Shown here: piece by piece, positions 54,085 through 63,095 of the stretch
How the letters are laid out: each line of letters starts with the position of its first letter
Position numbering within the stretch: the stretch's first letter is position 1
Source of the DNA: an uncultured Siphonobacter sp.
GTDB lineage: Bacteria > Bacteroidota > Bacteroidia > Cytophagales > Spirosomataceae
DNA: 64,000 nucleotides
Direction of reading: 5' to 3'
NCBI GenBank assembly: GCA_913775095.1
Contig: CAJYIW010000020.1
Span: 1 to 64,000 of the forward strand
Program-made: the position numbers and the translations under genes
The notes under the pieces: model-generated
The model's database searches: none
Seen by the model: only the letters and a program-made list of their open reading frames with translations
Told to the model about the DNA's origin: nothing

Positions 54085-54361
54085 GTACGAACTGTTTTGT
54101 CAATTTTAAAAGACAATACTAAGGATATTTTCCTGAAGGCGTCTGCATTCTTTGACATTTTTTGACAAGACGAGGGTATTGCATTGAAACTAAAATATTA
54201 GTTCACGGTGTGTTTGTTTTTTTGCTACAACGAAAATGGTATGACCTTTGCTTTCAATGAAAAAAAACATCAGTCTTTGATTATTATTTTATTTATCAAT
54301 ATTTTGATTGATTTAGAAGGTCTGTAACTCACTGATAAACAATGATTTAAGGGTATGAAAA
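54085..54361. other. parA upstream region, AT-rich
   Basis: This 277-bp stretch between parA and the iterons holds the parA promoter by position and an AT-rich run (about 54255-54315) that could be the DNA-unwinding element. No exact TTATNCACA DnaA box is seen by eye. Confidence 0.4.
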
Positions 54362-54823
54362 GTGAGGTTTGGACTAAGGTAAGGTGAGGTTTGGAATAAA
54401 TTAAGAATTCATAAGGTGAGCTTTGGAATAAGCCAAAAGTGAGGTTCAGACTAAACAGAAACCGACAAAAGTGAGCTTCGGACTAAGCGAAAGGTGAGGT
54501 TCAGACTAAGCAAAAGTTGAGAAAATAGGGTGCTGATAATGAGCAAACAAGCCCGAAACCATTCGGTCAGCCCCGGTAAAAGTGAGGTTTGGAATACAGG
54601 AAAAGTGAGATTCGGACTAAAAACGTAAGGGGTTTCAAAACCAAACATCTTCTCAAATTTTGTCCGGATTCTAGCGATAAGGTGAGCTTTGGACTAAGCT
54701 AAGGGGTAAAAAAATGTCATTATGCAGACGTAATCCCGAATGCTTCCAGCGAACCAGGGCAAACGCCCGGAACGGAGCCTAAGATTCCAGAAAACACGTT
54801 TTGAAAAGTGAGGTTTAGACTAA
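54362..54823 (+). other. Replication origin iteron array (10 copies)
   Basis: Ten same-strand 16-mers, consensus GTGAG(G/C/A)TT(T/C)(G/A)GA(C/A)TAA, start at 54362, 54384, 54416, 54439, 54471, 54494, 54582, 54605, 54682 and 54808. Nearly all are preceded by AAAA or AAG. The first six form three pairs: 22-23 bp within pairs and 32 bp between pairs, so about two and three helical turns. A further 23-bp pair is at 54582/54605. A degenerate copy is near 54512. Rep binding here would open the origin. Confidence 0.9.
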
Positions 54824-55239
54824 GTCGCCAGGGAGCCAGAATTGTATGAATTAGAAAATCTGCTGCTGAACCCTTCTACTTCTAAGCGTGTAGGTATGAA
54901 GCCAGGATGATGTCTGAAGGAATTTTATACCCTGGTTGAGGGTTCTCCAATTGACCGGAAAAAGGAAGATCTACAGGCCTGTGATAAGTATTGATTAGTA
55001 TCAATAAATTTTGTTTTTAATTATTATTAATAGTTTATGTTCTGTCTAATGAGTAATATTTAATATAATATAACTAAAAAGTAATATAATTCAGTAGTTT
55101 ATATAAATGGATATTGTCGATGCGGGAAGGTACTTTGTGAAGGCCAATCAAGAGAAAGTACCTTGCCATCATTGTTGAATGATTATAAAGACGTGGTAAA
55201 ACTTTTTACGTAAGTATCGGCAACTAACGCTCTGAACCT
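54824..55239. other. AT-rich stretch beyond the iterons
   Basis: No gene is seen. Bases about 54985-55115 are strongly AT-rich with many TTTAATTATTA-like runs, a good candidate for the origin unwinding region or a matrix-like spacer. The rest is ordinary. Confidence 0.45.
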
Positions 55240-55500
55240 ATGAACATCTCCAAACTATTCAGCATCGTCACTCCGCTAACGCTTGCCTCATTGATGGGTC
55301 TGATCATGATCGGTACTGGAATTGTGAATACAGGTCGTGAGAATAACGTTCTTCAATACTTTTTCGGTGTGCCTTTCATGGTCGGGCCTTTGATCCTGCA
55401 CTTTCTGATTCGAATCGTCTGTTTAAAAAACAATGTAATCATCTGGGTAGTCGAAGGCCTTCTGGTGATTGTAGGGTATATGGCTTTCCTGCGAATGTAG
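55240..55500 (+). CDS. Small membrane protein of unknown function
   Basis: 86 residues with three predicted membrane segments (about 8-30, 42-58 and 63-84) joined by short loops, for example IVNTGRENNVLQYF. No family is recognised. It stands alone between the origin and the LytTR pair. As a short membrane protein next to a replicon origin it could be an orphan small protein or part of an immunity-type unit, but there is no motif to support either. Confidence 0.6.
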   Translation: MNISKLFSIVTPLTLASLMGLIMIGTGIVNTGRENNVLQYFFGVPFMVGPLILHFLIRIVCLKNNVIIWVVEGLLVIVGYMAFLRM

Positions 55501-55594
55501 AAGCCACAGAAAGTCCGCGTAATCGAAGTTCTTTTCAACGCTCCAAACCGTTCGGGTAAGGCCTGCCTGCCTCAGATTTGAATCAGGACGTGTG

Positions 55595-56749
55595 TTATAA
55601 ATCAAGAATTACTTCAGCGGTAAAAACTCCGCCGCCCGAGCTCAGGTTCAGTTGATAACGCTGGGGATATAAAAGATCCAGTCGCTTGCGGGTATTGGCC
55701 AGTCCCACACCGCCATTAGGGGAGGGGGAGACTCCCGTGGTCGGCACGCTATTTACCACGCGAAATGTAAAACGGGAGCCCTGGAGATGAGCTTCCACCC
55801 GAACGAAAGCCTTCTCGCGGGTTTTACCAGCCCCGTGCTTAAAAGCGTTTTCGACGAATGAAATTAACAACAGGGGGGCAATAAACTGATGCTGGAAATT
55901 ACCCGTGGTTTCAAAACGGATGTCTACCCGCTCGCCGTGACGGACGCGTTCCAGGGCCAGATAACTTTCGATGAAGTGTAGTTCTTTTGTAATTTCCGTG
56001 CGGTCTACGTTCGACTCGTACAGATTATACCGCATCAGATCCGATAGTTTCAGCACAATCTCGGCGGCTTCATCATCCAGATCAATTACTCTGACGTACA
56101 GACTGTTAAGGGTATTGAAAAGAAAATGAGGATTGATCTGGGATCGCAGGAAGTCCAGCTCGAGGGTGAGGTTATTTTTCTCCAGCAATAATTGTTTACG
56201 ATCCATCTCCAGCTTGTCCCGTTCGAGTCGCGAAGCCCGGTTCTGGTAGGAAACGATATCATTGACGGCTTTAAAAAACAACAGAATGGTAGGGACGAAC
56301 AGGCTGTACGCGTAATTCCACAAGGCCGTGGGAAGGTTGGTAAAACAGCCCAGCAATCCGTACGGCTGAATAAACTGAAGCCAGATGCGTTCCACGTACG
56401 ATTCCAGAAGCTGCCTGTATCCATCCGAAAACGACTGAATCCACTGGAAGCTGAAGTAATTAATCAGGTAATGAATAAAGAAAGCAAGGCCTATACATAC
56501 TACCAGGTGGCCGATGCGACGGGTGTACAGATACCTTGGGAAGACCACATAACCCAGGCCATAAAAAGTGGCAAGTTCAGTCAGCCAGGAAATCAGGGCC
56601 AGGCGTTGAACTACCTCGGAGTTATCTTTGACCAGCCGGGGTATGAAATACGAAAGGTCCATGAAATACAGCAGAACCCAGCCAATCAGATGGACGAGCA
56701 ACGTTTGCAGGCGGCGGCGATGCTTACTGGCGAACGAATGAATAGTCAA
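55595..56749 (-). CDS. LytS/YehU-type sensor histidine kinase
   Basis: 384 residues: four hydrophobic helices (about 15-35, 50-72, 80-100 and 130-160), a coiled linker (RLERDKLEMDRKQLLLEKNN), then the His_kinase box with His208 in LRSQINPHFLFNTLNSLYV and N-box FVENAFKHGAGK, ending in GVGLANTRKRLDLLY. It begins with TTG at 56749, just one codon after the response-regulator stop, with GGAG in the regulator end as a ribosome site. Translation is thus coupled. It pairs with the LytTR regulator; its signal is unknown. Confidence 0.93.
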   Translation of the reverse strand: MTIHSFASKHRRRLQTLLVHLIGWVLLYFMDLSYFIPRLVKDNSEVVQRLALISWLTELATFYGLGYVVFPRYLYTRRIGHLVVCIGLAFFIHYLINYFSFQWIQSFSDGYRQLLESYVERIWLQFIQPYGLLGCFTNLPTALWNYAYSLFVPTILLFFKAVNDIVSYQNRASRLERDKLEMDRKQLLLEKNNLTLELDFLRSQINPHFLFNTLNSLYVRVIDLDDEAAEIVLKLSDLMRYNLYESNVDRTEITKELHFIESYLALERVRHGERVDIRFETTGNFQHQFIAPLLLISFVENAFKHGAGKTREKAFVRVEAHLQGSRFTFRVVNSVPTTGVSPSPNGGVGLANTRKRLDLLYPQRYQLNLSSGGGVFTAEVILDL

Positions 56750-56752
56750 AAC

Positions 56753-57490
56753 TTAGCTCCGGTTTTTACGTAAAACATCCATGACGGATTCCCGAAAGGT
56801 AACGCCAATGGGCACTTTCTTGCCGTCAATAGTGGTAATGACATTGCCATCAATCTCCTGAATCGCTCCTTTCCGAACGATGTACGAACGATTTACCCGC
56901 AGGAACAAAGTCGGCGGTAACAGGGCTTCGAGCTTAATCATGGTCAGGTGCGTAACCAGCACACGGTTGGGAAGATAGATTTTCAGGTAATCCTTCATGC
57001 CTTCAATAAATACGATGTCGCTGGGTTCCACCCGCACCAGTTTTTTATCTTCTTTGATCAGGATAAAGTCTGTTTGCTCCGGTTTGGGTTCCGGAAGGGC
57101 AACAGGGGAGGACAGCGTTCGGTGGGCGGTAGCTTTGTTAACCGCCCGCATGAACCGCTCAAAGGACACGGGTTTCAGCAGGTAGTCCGTTACCTGATGC
57201 TCAAAGCCTTCTACGGCGTAATGCGGAAAGGCAGTTACCATGATAATCTCAGGTCTGGGCACGGGTAATACCCGAAGAAACTCAAACCCGGTCATTTCCG
57301 GCATTTCAACATCCAGAAAAATAAGGTCCGGTTGCAGCTCTTCAATCCGAAAGAGAGCATCGACGGCATTATCACAGCTGCCGGCCAGCTCCAGAAAAGG
57401 AACCCGATTGACAAATTTTTCGAGCAACTGGCGAGCGGGTAATTCATCGTCAATAATAAAGCAGCGAACGGGTGGTACGGAGGTGGTCAT
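56753..57490 (-). CDS. LytTR-family response regulator
   Basis: 245 residues: receiver domain with acidic DDE (14-16) and phospho-acceptor Asp60 in LIFLDVEMPEM, then a LytTR DNA-binding domain (about 140-243) with FILIKEDKKLVRVEPSDIVFIEGMKDYLKIYL and FLRVNRSYIVRKGAIQEIDG. LytTR proteins bind pairs of short direct repeats. It heads the regulator-kinase pair and is divergent from the membrane protease genes, so those genes are candidate targets. Confidence 0.95.
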   Translation of the reverse strand: MTTSVPPVRCFIIDDELPARQLLEKFVNRVPFLELAGSCDNAVDALFRIEELQPDLIFLDVEMPEMTGFEFLRVLPVPRPEIIMVTAFPHYAVEGFEHQVTDYLLKPVSFERFMRAVNKATAHRTLSSPVALPEPKPEQTDFILIKEDKKLVRVEPSDIVFIEGMKDYLKIYLPNRVLVTHLTMIKLEALLPPTLFLRVNRSYIVRKGAIQEIDGNVITTIDGKKVPIGVTFRESVMDVLRKNRS

Positions 57491-57660
57491 ACAGTCGGAA
57501 TCTGAGGCTGGGGCAATATACGTCTAATTTATTGATGCGTCAGGCCGCTTCATTGGTCGAACGTAAGTCTTCACTGGTCTAAAAAGTTTGAGAAGCGGGG
57601 TCTCCAGTTTGAATTTCGAAGCACGAAACGTACCTCCGAACGCCATTAAAGGATCTATCG

Positions 57661-57801
57661 ATGAACAACACGTTAACCGTTATCAGAGAAATTTCAAGCC
57701 TTGGTACGGACCTCCTCAGGTTTTGGAAGATGGCTGAACCCATTCTGCAACGGGTCTCCGATCTGTTTTCAAAGCTGCCTGAAACCTTGCTATGGGTTTA
57801 A
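57661..57801 (+). CDS. Possible 46-residue peptide gene
   Basis: An ATG-started frame of 46 codons ends in TAA, giving an amphipathic chain with MNNTLTVIREISSLGT at the start and LFSKLPETLLWV at the end. It is not below any longer gene and lies 70 bp before the CPBP gene on the same strand. It has no Gly-Gly leader or Cys. It may be a small peptide processed or held in check by the two proteases, or chance coding. Confidence is low because codon evidence from 46 codons is weak. Confidence 0.35.
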   Translation: MNNTLTVIREISSLGTDLLRFWKMAEPILQRVSDLFSKLPETLLWV

Positions 57802-57871
57802 TTAAGGTCCTGACCCATCAGACTGGTTTAGTATATCAAAGGCCAGTATTTAAATTCCTGAACAGAAGACC

Positions 57872-58609
57872 ATGAAAGAAACAGTTATCGCGTTTTCGTT
57901 TTTTCTAATGAAGAATATCCAATTCTTCTCCAGGGAAACAGGGGTCAGTATCCGACATAAAATGCTGGGGATCACTCAAGCATATGTTACCCTTTTTCTG
58001 TTTAAGCTGATCTGGGGATTGATACTGTTTCAACTGGAAAAACAGGGAGTCATTCCACTAACGAAGGGAGCCGGGAACCTGGACGTATGGATAGCCGAGG
58101 TATCCGTGTCCACCTTTGTCTGGCAAGTACTCATTCTGGCTCCCCTTTTGGAAGAAACGGCGTTCCGGGGGTTTTTGCAGAAAGAACCTGTATGGCTGGC
58201 TTTGTCCCTTTGCACCCTGTTTTACTTACTGGTCTGCAAATCGCTGGGGTTGGAATTTTATTCATTATCCATGAAGACGGCGGGAGTAATGGCGGGAAGT
58301 GCCCTTGGGTATAGTTTATTAGTTCAGGGCAATGGGTGGCTGTTAACGCAGCTGGCAAAAGTGATCGATCGCGGTAAAACCTGGCTGATGTGGCTCAGTG
58401 CCGCAAGTTTTGCCTTCTGGCACTATCACAACTACGAATTTGCCGCTGCCGGCCCGCTGACTGTGTTGCTTGTCCTTTTTCCACTTTTCATCTCCGGCTT
58501 ATTTTTTACCTGGACGTCTTTGCGTCATGGTTTTCTCTGGGGGATTGCTTTGCATATGCTTACCAATGCAATTCCCGTGCTCATGACCCTCCTTAAGTTC
58601 AGGACCTGA
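57872..58609 (+). CDS. CPBP-family intramembrane protease
   Basis: 245 residues with about seven hydrophobic segments and the three CPBP (Abi) motifs: EETAFR (Glu94, Glu95, Arg99), FxxxH (Phe180, His184 in FAFWH) and HxxxN (His228, Asn232). All metal/catalytic residues are present, so the enzyme is probably active. ATG 57872 is used here; ATG 57908 is also possible. Family members mature prenylated proteins or confer bacteriocin self-immunity. It is followed after 47 bp by a second membrane protease gene. Confidence 0.92.
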   Translation: MKETVIAFSFFLMKNIQFFSRETGVSIRHKMLGITQAYVTLFLFKLIWGLILFQLEKQGVIPLTKGAGNLDVWIAEVSVSTFVWQVLILAPLLEETAFRGFLQKEPVWLALSLCTLFYLLVCKSLGLEFYSLSMKTAGVMAGSALGYSLLVQGNGWLLTQLAKVIDRGKTWLMWLSAASFAFWHYHNYEFAAAGPLTVLLVLFPLFISGLFFTWTSLRHGFLWGIALHMLTNAIPVLMTLLKFRT

Positions 58610-58656
58610 CAGGCTGGGAATGATCCTGTGAACTCAAAACCTTAAATGAAAAACGC

Positions 58657-59196
58657 ATGAATCAGGATTTAACCATTTCGACTTTAAAAGCTCAGCTGTA
58701 TGGCACGCTTGCCAGTGGAATTGCGGTAGGTGTGCTCTGGTTACCCTTTCAGAAATGGTGGGGAGTACCCCTGCTGGATGTGGAAACCGTGCCCGCCAGC
58801 GTTTGGGTTGCCGGGCTGGGAGTGCTGCTGATCGGGGCGTGGATCCACGAGGGTATTCATGGCCTGACGGCGGTGTATCACGCTGGATTGGAATGGAAGC
58901 AGATACAGTTGGGGATTCAGTGGAAAACCCTGACTCCCTATTTTCATAGTAAAGTTCCTATCTCGGTTGCTAAATATCGGGTAGTAGTGCTTATGCCGCT
59001 GGTAATCATGGGGGTACTGCCTTATGGTCTGGCCTTGCTGACGGGAAATGGCTGGCTGCTGACCTTCGGAATGGCCTTCATCATCACCGCTTTTGGGGAT
59101 TTATTAATTTTATGGATGATGCGAAATTTGTCACCCTTACAGTCGGTGCAGGACCATCCTTCAAAAGTAGGTTTGATTGTCAGTAGTGCTGCTTAA
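58657..59196 (+). CDS. DUF3267-family putative zincin membrane protease
   Basis: 179 residues with four hydrophobic segments. It has the zinc motif HEGIH (His64, Glu65, His68) inside a membrane helix and a C-terminal Asp148 in FGDLLILWMM that could be the third ligand, a site-2-protease-like plan. DUF3267 proteins are predicted metalloproteases; no substrate is known. It is the partner of the CPBP gene. Confidence 0.88.
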   Translation: MNQDLTISTLKAQLYGTLASGIAVGVLWLPFQKWWGVPLLDVETVPASVWVAGLGVLLIGAWIHEGIHGLTAVYHAGLEWKQIQLGIQWKTLTPYFHSKVPISVAKYRVVVLMPLVIMGVLPYGLALLTGNGWLLTFGMAFIITAFGDLLILWMMRNLSPLQSVQDHPSKVGLIVSSAA

Positions 59197-59211
59197 TTTG
59201 TATAGGTTACT

Positions 59212-59242
59212 TACACGCATGGGCTTCTGGCTGGTGCGTGTA
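59212..59242 (+). terminator. Hairpin after the DUF3267 gene
   Basis: TACACGCA (59212-59219) and TGCGTGTA (59235-59242) pair around 15 nt, followed by T/A-rich sequence. Confidence 0.55.
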
Positions 59243-59266
59243 TTTAGTAAGTAACAATAAAAAAAC

Positions 59267-59290
59267 GGCCTTCCATGGCAATGGAAGGCC
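59267..59290. terminator. Bidirectional terminator between DUF3267 and DUF4374 genes
   Basis: GGCCTTCCAT and ATGGAAGGCC around GGCA, with an A-run before and a T-run after, between convergent genes. Confidence 0.88.
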
Positions 59291-59319
59291 ATTTTGAATC
59301 AAATCTATTGATTGGAGAA

Positions 59320-60648
59320 TTAGAAGATCCCAATGTAATGGTTACCGGCTTTGTTCACCAGTTTGGCTCCTTTGGTCACGGCACCCGTTGCACGGTTGAT
59401 CACGTAGATGTTCCCATCTTTTCCAACGGGAGTTAAAGCAATGTACACTTCTTCGCCACTCACCAGGATACCCTGATACTGACCGAAATCAAGACCCTCT
59501 TCGTAAGGTAAATCTACTTTGGTAGCCGTTTTCGCGTTCAGATCCAGACGGGCCACGTAGCCCTGATCGGAGTCAGCCTGGCTGTACAGAGCGTAAGCAA
59601 TGCCATTTCCGGCGTATTTCCAGCAATCCACGTAGACATTCTTAACGCCGAGAGCGGCATCCAGGCTGAAGACATACGAGTTATCGTACTCATTGTTCTG
59701 ATTGATTTTCAGGATGTGTGAACCTTTCGAATCACGTTGCGTAGCCTGATAAATGTTACCATCGTCACCCAGGAACGAGTTATGACTGCGGTAACCGCTG
59801 TTATCTCCAAAACCTACCGTCGAAGTGATGACTTTAGGGTTTTCCAGAGAAGGAAAATCCACGATAACCGCTTTGCTACCCAGTCGGGTAAAACCTGATT
59901 CCGTGGTTCCCGTAGCTGGGTTTCTTTTCTGCATCCAGGTACCAACAATAAGTTTATTCTGAGCTTTGTTCAGCACGGGGGCATCCAGACGGAAAATGGT
60001 ATGGCCCTGTAATTCCTCCGCCGCGGTCAGGGGAATCTGATATTGTTTGTAACTCGTAATTTTAGGATTTTGTAAATCAAGAGCTAAAATCGTAGAAGTC
60101 CCGCGGAAATAAGCGAATGGAGCATTTGCGTTTTGCCCACCCGCCGCATTATTCGCCGTTGGCGTCGTTACGTTTACGGCAATACCCGTTTTGTCCCCAT
60201 CAAATAGCTTTACCCAGCGAGGAGTGGTACCGGCGTACTGCGAGATGTTCACGGTTACGTCTTCCTGCGTGTATTTTCCGGCTCCTTCCACTTTGTAACG
60301 GGCAAATTCACCGCCGTTATCCCCATTATAAGCAATGTTGAAAAGAGTCTTGCCGTCTTCTGAAGCCTGTAAACGAGCCGTGCGGGTTGATTTTACACCA
60401 AAACCGTTTTCGTACACACTGATCGAAACGTTTGGGTTTTTGGCGTCTTCCTTACTCACGGAATATACCATCGTTCCGCCGTTTCCATCCCCGGGCGTGG
60501 TTCCCATCAAAGCCCCGGCTACGGTAATCCAGCGGTCTGCGTTTGAATTATCGTCGGGTTCGGTGGAATTCGTATCGTTACAACCCGTGAGGGCAACCGT
60601 CATCAGTAGTCCGGCCAACAGAGAAAAATTCAGAACTTGTTTTTTCAT
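59320..60648 (-). CDS. DUF4374 lipoprotein (XusB-like xenosiderophore-binding)
   Basis: 442 residues with a lipobox (VALTGCNDTN, Cys23), then a beta-propeller-like chain of short repeats (DRWITVAGALMGT, TLFNIAYNGDNGGEFARYKVEG, FRLDAPVLNKAQNKLIVGTW and similar) ending YVINRATGAVTKGAKLVNKAGNHYIGIF. DUF4374 lipoproteins are partners of TonB receptors in iron uptake; Bacteroides XusB binds foreign siderophores at the cell surface. It begins 12 bp after the TonB receptor gene in one unit. A PepSY (XusC-like) gene is not in the window. Confidence 0.85.
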   Translation of the reverse strand: MKKQVLNFSLLAGLLMTVALTGCNDTNSTEPDDNSNADRWITVAGALMGTTPGDGNGGTMVYSVSKEDAKNPNVSISVYENGFGVKSTRTARLQASEDGKTLFNIAYNGDNGGEFARYKVEGAGKYTQEDVTVNISQYAGTTPRWVKLFDGDKTGIAVNVTTPTANNAAGGQNANAPFAYFRGTSTILALDLQNPKITSYKQYQIPLTAAEELQGHTIFRLDAPVLNKAQNKLIVGTWMQKRNPATGTTESGFTRLGSKAVIVDFPSLENPKVITSTVGFGDNSGYRSHNSFLGDDGNIYQATQRDSKGSHILKINQNNEYDNSYVFSLDAALGVKNVYVDCWKYAGNGIAYALYSQADSDQGYVARLDLNAKTATKVDLPYEEGLDFGQYQGILVSGEEVYIALTPVGKDGNIYVINRATGAVTKGAKLVNKAGNHYIGIF

Positions 60649-60660
60649 TTAAGCTATTGA

Positions 60661-63072
60661 TTAAAAATTGTTTATAGTGTAATTTAACTTCAGATAAAAG
60701 GCTCGTCCGGGCTTCTGAACCGCGAAATTGTCATAAGCCTGCCGGTCGAACATATTTTTGGCATCGACACTCACGATGAAGCGTTTATTGGGAAACATGT
60801 AACTCGCTCCCAGATCCTGGATGTACTGACGCGGCGTGCGGAAATCTTCAATGATCATCCAGGTCGTGTAAAACCGCTCAACAAAACGGAAGCCGTAGTA
60901 TACATTCAGCCGTGAGTTGGGAGTAAGGACGTTTTTGAAGGAATACTGAATCGTGCTGTTGATGGTAAAAAAAGGTTCGTTAGGTAACTGGCGACCGTAA
61001 TAATCGTACTCCCGGCCATTGGGGTCATACTGCATGTTGAAGACCGAATTGAACTTGGAGGCACTCAGTCCAATGGTCAGGTTATTATTATAGATGTAGT
61101 TACCTTCCACTTCAAAACCAATGGATTTCGTCTTGCCCAGGTTTTCGAACGGATCGGTTTGCACGGCATCGTTCAGACGGGGGTTCACCCGTTGCACAAT
61201 CTTATCCCGCGTGTCCCGAATGAAGCCCGACAGAGCAAAGTTGTATTTGTGCAAACCCGAGGTGTAAGTGCCTGCCCGGAAACCCACATTGAGATTATCA
61301 CTGATTTCAGGACGAATGCCGAAGTTTTCGACGATGTTCTCGCCCGGACTCCCAAAAACTTCATTTTCGGAGGGCAGACGAACGGCCCGTTCCGCTGAAG
61401 TAAGCAGGTACAGGTTAGGAATGATGGCGTACGAAAGTGCCGCTCCGTAACCCGTGGTGGTTTTATTACTTGACGTCCGGTTTTCCCGGCGGTTGTTTTC
61501 GACCAGCACGGGATCCATACGGTCAATTTTCTGCTGATAGTATTTCCCGAAAACGTTTGCTCTTAATTTGGAATCCAGGGCTTTCAGTTCGTAAGCTACG
61601 GAGGTAATGTTTTTCGCCAGATTCCGGGTGCCAATGAACTCCCGTTCGACGGCCGACCGCATGAAATCCTGCTGATCCCGGTCGATGTTGTAATAGATGT
61701 GATTAACCACGAATCGGTGATTTTTATGAAGGTCATAGTTAACCCCCGCCCGAAACGTCGACACATTCCGGTTAATGTGGTTAATGGTCGGGGCACCCTG
61801 CTGGGCTCCGGTGGGCCGTAAAATGGGTCGGCCATCGAGTCCAACGCTCCGCTCACCGTACCAGTTATAGTTCCATTTAACGGTATCAACCACCACCTGT
61901 TTCCGCATGCTGGACATCCCGCTTATGGTTAGTTCGAGGCCTTTTACCATAAAGTTTTTCTTGCGGTAATTCAGACTGAAAACGTGGGCTTCGGATTCCG
62001 TAAAACGGCCTTTGTAGGGAATAGACATGTACGTTCCGTGCTGAACCTCTTTATAATCACTCGAACCATTGTACCCAATGAAGAACTGATCGGCCCATTT
62101 CACGTCGGTAAAACCCAGCTCAATCTGGCCTCCTGCGGAACGATACGCATCATTGAAGCGACGGGCTCTGACATAATCGTAACGACCATTGGGCAGGATG
62201 TTTCGCACAAATTTTCCCCAGACTTCGTAATCATTATCCGAGTAATTGTAGAAGCCGGAAGCTTTCACCGTCAACCCACTTTTTGCCGAGCGGTGCGTGC
62301 CGCTTACGTTGGCCTGAAGCGTGTTGAATGAGCCGTAAGAAACGGAACCCGTCAGGTTATTACTCATGCCTTTTTTCAGAATCACGTTAATGGCTCCACC
62401 CAGAGCATCGTCCGACAGATGAGCCGGAATCACCCCTTTGTACACCTCAATTCGCTCGATCAGTGCGGGAGGAATGCTGTTGAGGCTAAAGGAAGCTCCA
62501 TACGTCGAAATCGGAATACCGTCTATGAATATACGTACGGATTCTCCCGACATTCCGTTCAGGTTATACGTTACGGCTGAACCCAGGCCACCATTCTGCC
62601 GGACCCGCACCCCAACGGTACGATCCAGCATTTCATTGGTCTGGAAATTACGGGTCGCTACGTCTTTGGTTTCAATGACATTCACCGCGAACCCCTGCGT
62701 TTCGATTTCTTTCTTTTCCGTCCTGTGCGTAACCTGAACTTCCGATAAATCTAAAATGGCTTTATTCACCAGAACGGCCAGGTGATGCGAAGATTTACTC
62801 ACGTGCAGTTTCACCGTTCTGGGTTGAATTTCTACGGAAGTAATCAGAATTTCCTGAGGACCGTAGGGAACATTGCTTAGTTCAAAGCTGCCCTTTGCAT
62901 CCGACATGGTCGCTGTTTTTGAATTCCTGAGGCGAACCGTTACGTGCTCCACACCGTCGCCTCCCTCAAAGTGAATTTTCCCTTTGACCGTCGCTACCGG
63001 CAAGGCGGCACTGGTTTGAGCGGAAGCATGACAGCTGAGAAAGAAAAAGGAAATCAGATACAGGTATTTCAT
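60661..63072 (-). CDS. TonB-dependent receptor (XusA-like, siderophore)
   Basis: 803 residues with a signal peptide (ending CHASAQ), an N-terminal carboxypeptidase-like domain (TVKGKIHFEGGDGVEHVTVRLRNSKTATMSDAKGSFELSNV), a TonB plug (QGFAVNVIETKDVATRNFQTNEMLDRTVGVRVRQNGGLGSAV, RIFIDGIPIS, GVIPAHLSDDALGGAINVIL), and a 22-strand barrel ending FYLKLNYTINNF. It is not a SusC type. It is the first gene of the pair with the DUF4374 lipoprotein. A dyad 24 bp upstream of the ATG points to metal control. Confidence 0.93.
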   Translation of the reverse strand: MKYLYLISFFFLSCHASAQTSAALPVATVKGKIHFEGGDGVEHVTVRLRNSKTATMSDAKGSFELSNVPYGPQEILITSVEIQPRTVKLHVSKSSHHLAVLVNKAILDLSEVQVTHRTEKKEIETQGFAVNVIETKDVATRNFQTNEMLDRTVGVRVRQNGGLGSAVTYNLNGMSGESVRIFIDGIPISTYGASFSLNSIPPALIERIEVYKGVIPAHLSDDALGGAINVILKKGMSNNLTGSVSYGSFNTLQANVSGTHRSAKSGLTVKASGFYNYSDNDYEVWGKFVRNILPNGRYDYVRARRFNDAYRSAGGQIELGFTDVKWADQFFIGYNGSSDYKEVQHGTYMSIPYKGRFTESEAHVFSLNYRKKNFMVKGLELTISGMSSMRKQVVVDTVKWNYNWYGERSVGLDGRPILRPTGAQQGAPTINHINRNVSTFRAGVNYDLHKNHRFVVNHIYYNIDRDQQDFMRSAVEREFIGTRNLAKNITSVAYELKALDSKLRANVFGKYYQQKIDRMDPVLVENNRRENRTSSNKTTTGYGAALSYAIIPNLYLLTSAERAVRLPSENEVFGSPGENIVENFGIRPEISDNLNVGFRAGTYTSGLHKYNFALSGFIRDTRDKIVQRVNPRLNDAVQTDPFENLGKTKSIGFEVEGNYIYNNNLTIGLSASKFNSVFNMQYDPNGREYDYYGRQLPNEPFFTINSTIQYSFKNVLTPNSRLNVYYGFRFVERFYTTWMIIEDFRTPRQYIQDLGASYMFPNKRFIVSVDAKNMFDRQAYDNFAVQKPGRAFYLKLNYTINNF

Positions 63073-63095
63073 GAGTTAGGGAATTCAACCAAATG

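Noticed and set aside
54960-55010. DnaA box near the origin (TGTGATAAG)
   Set aside because: Its complement lacks one base of TTATNCACA; I could not find an exact box by eye.
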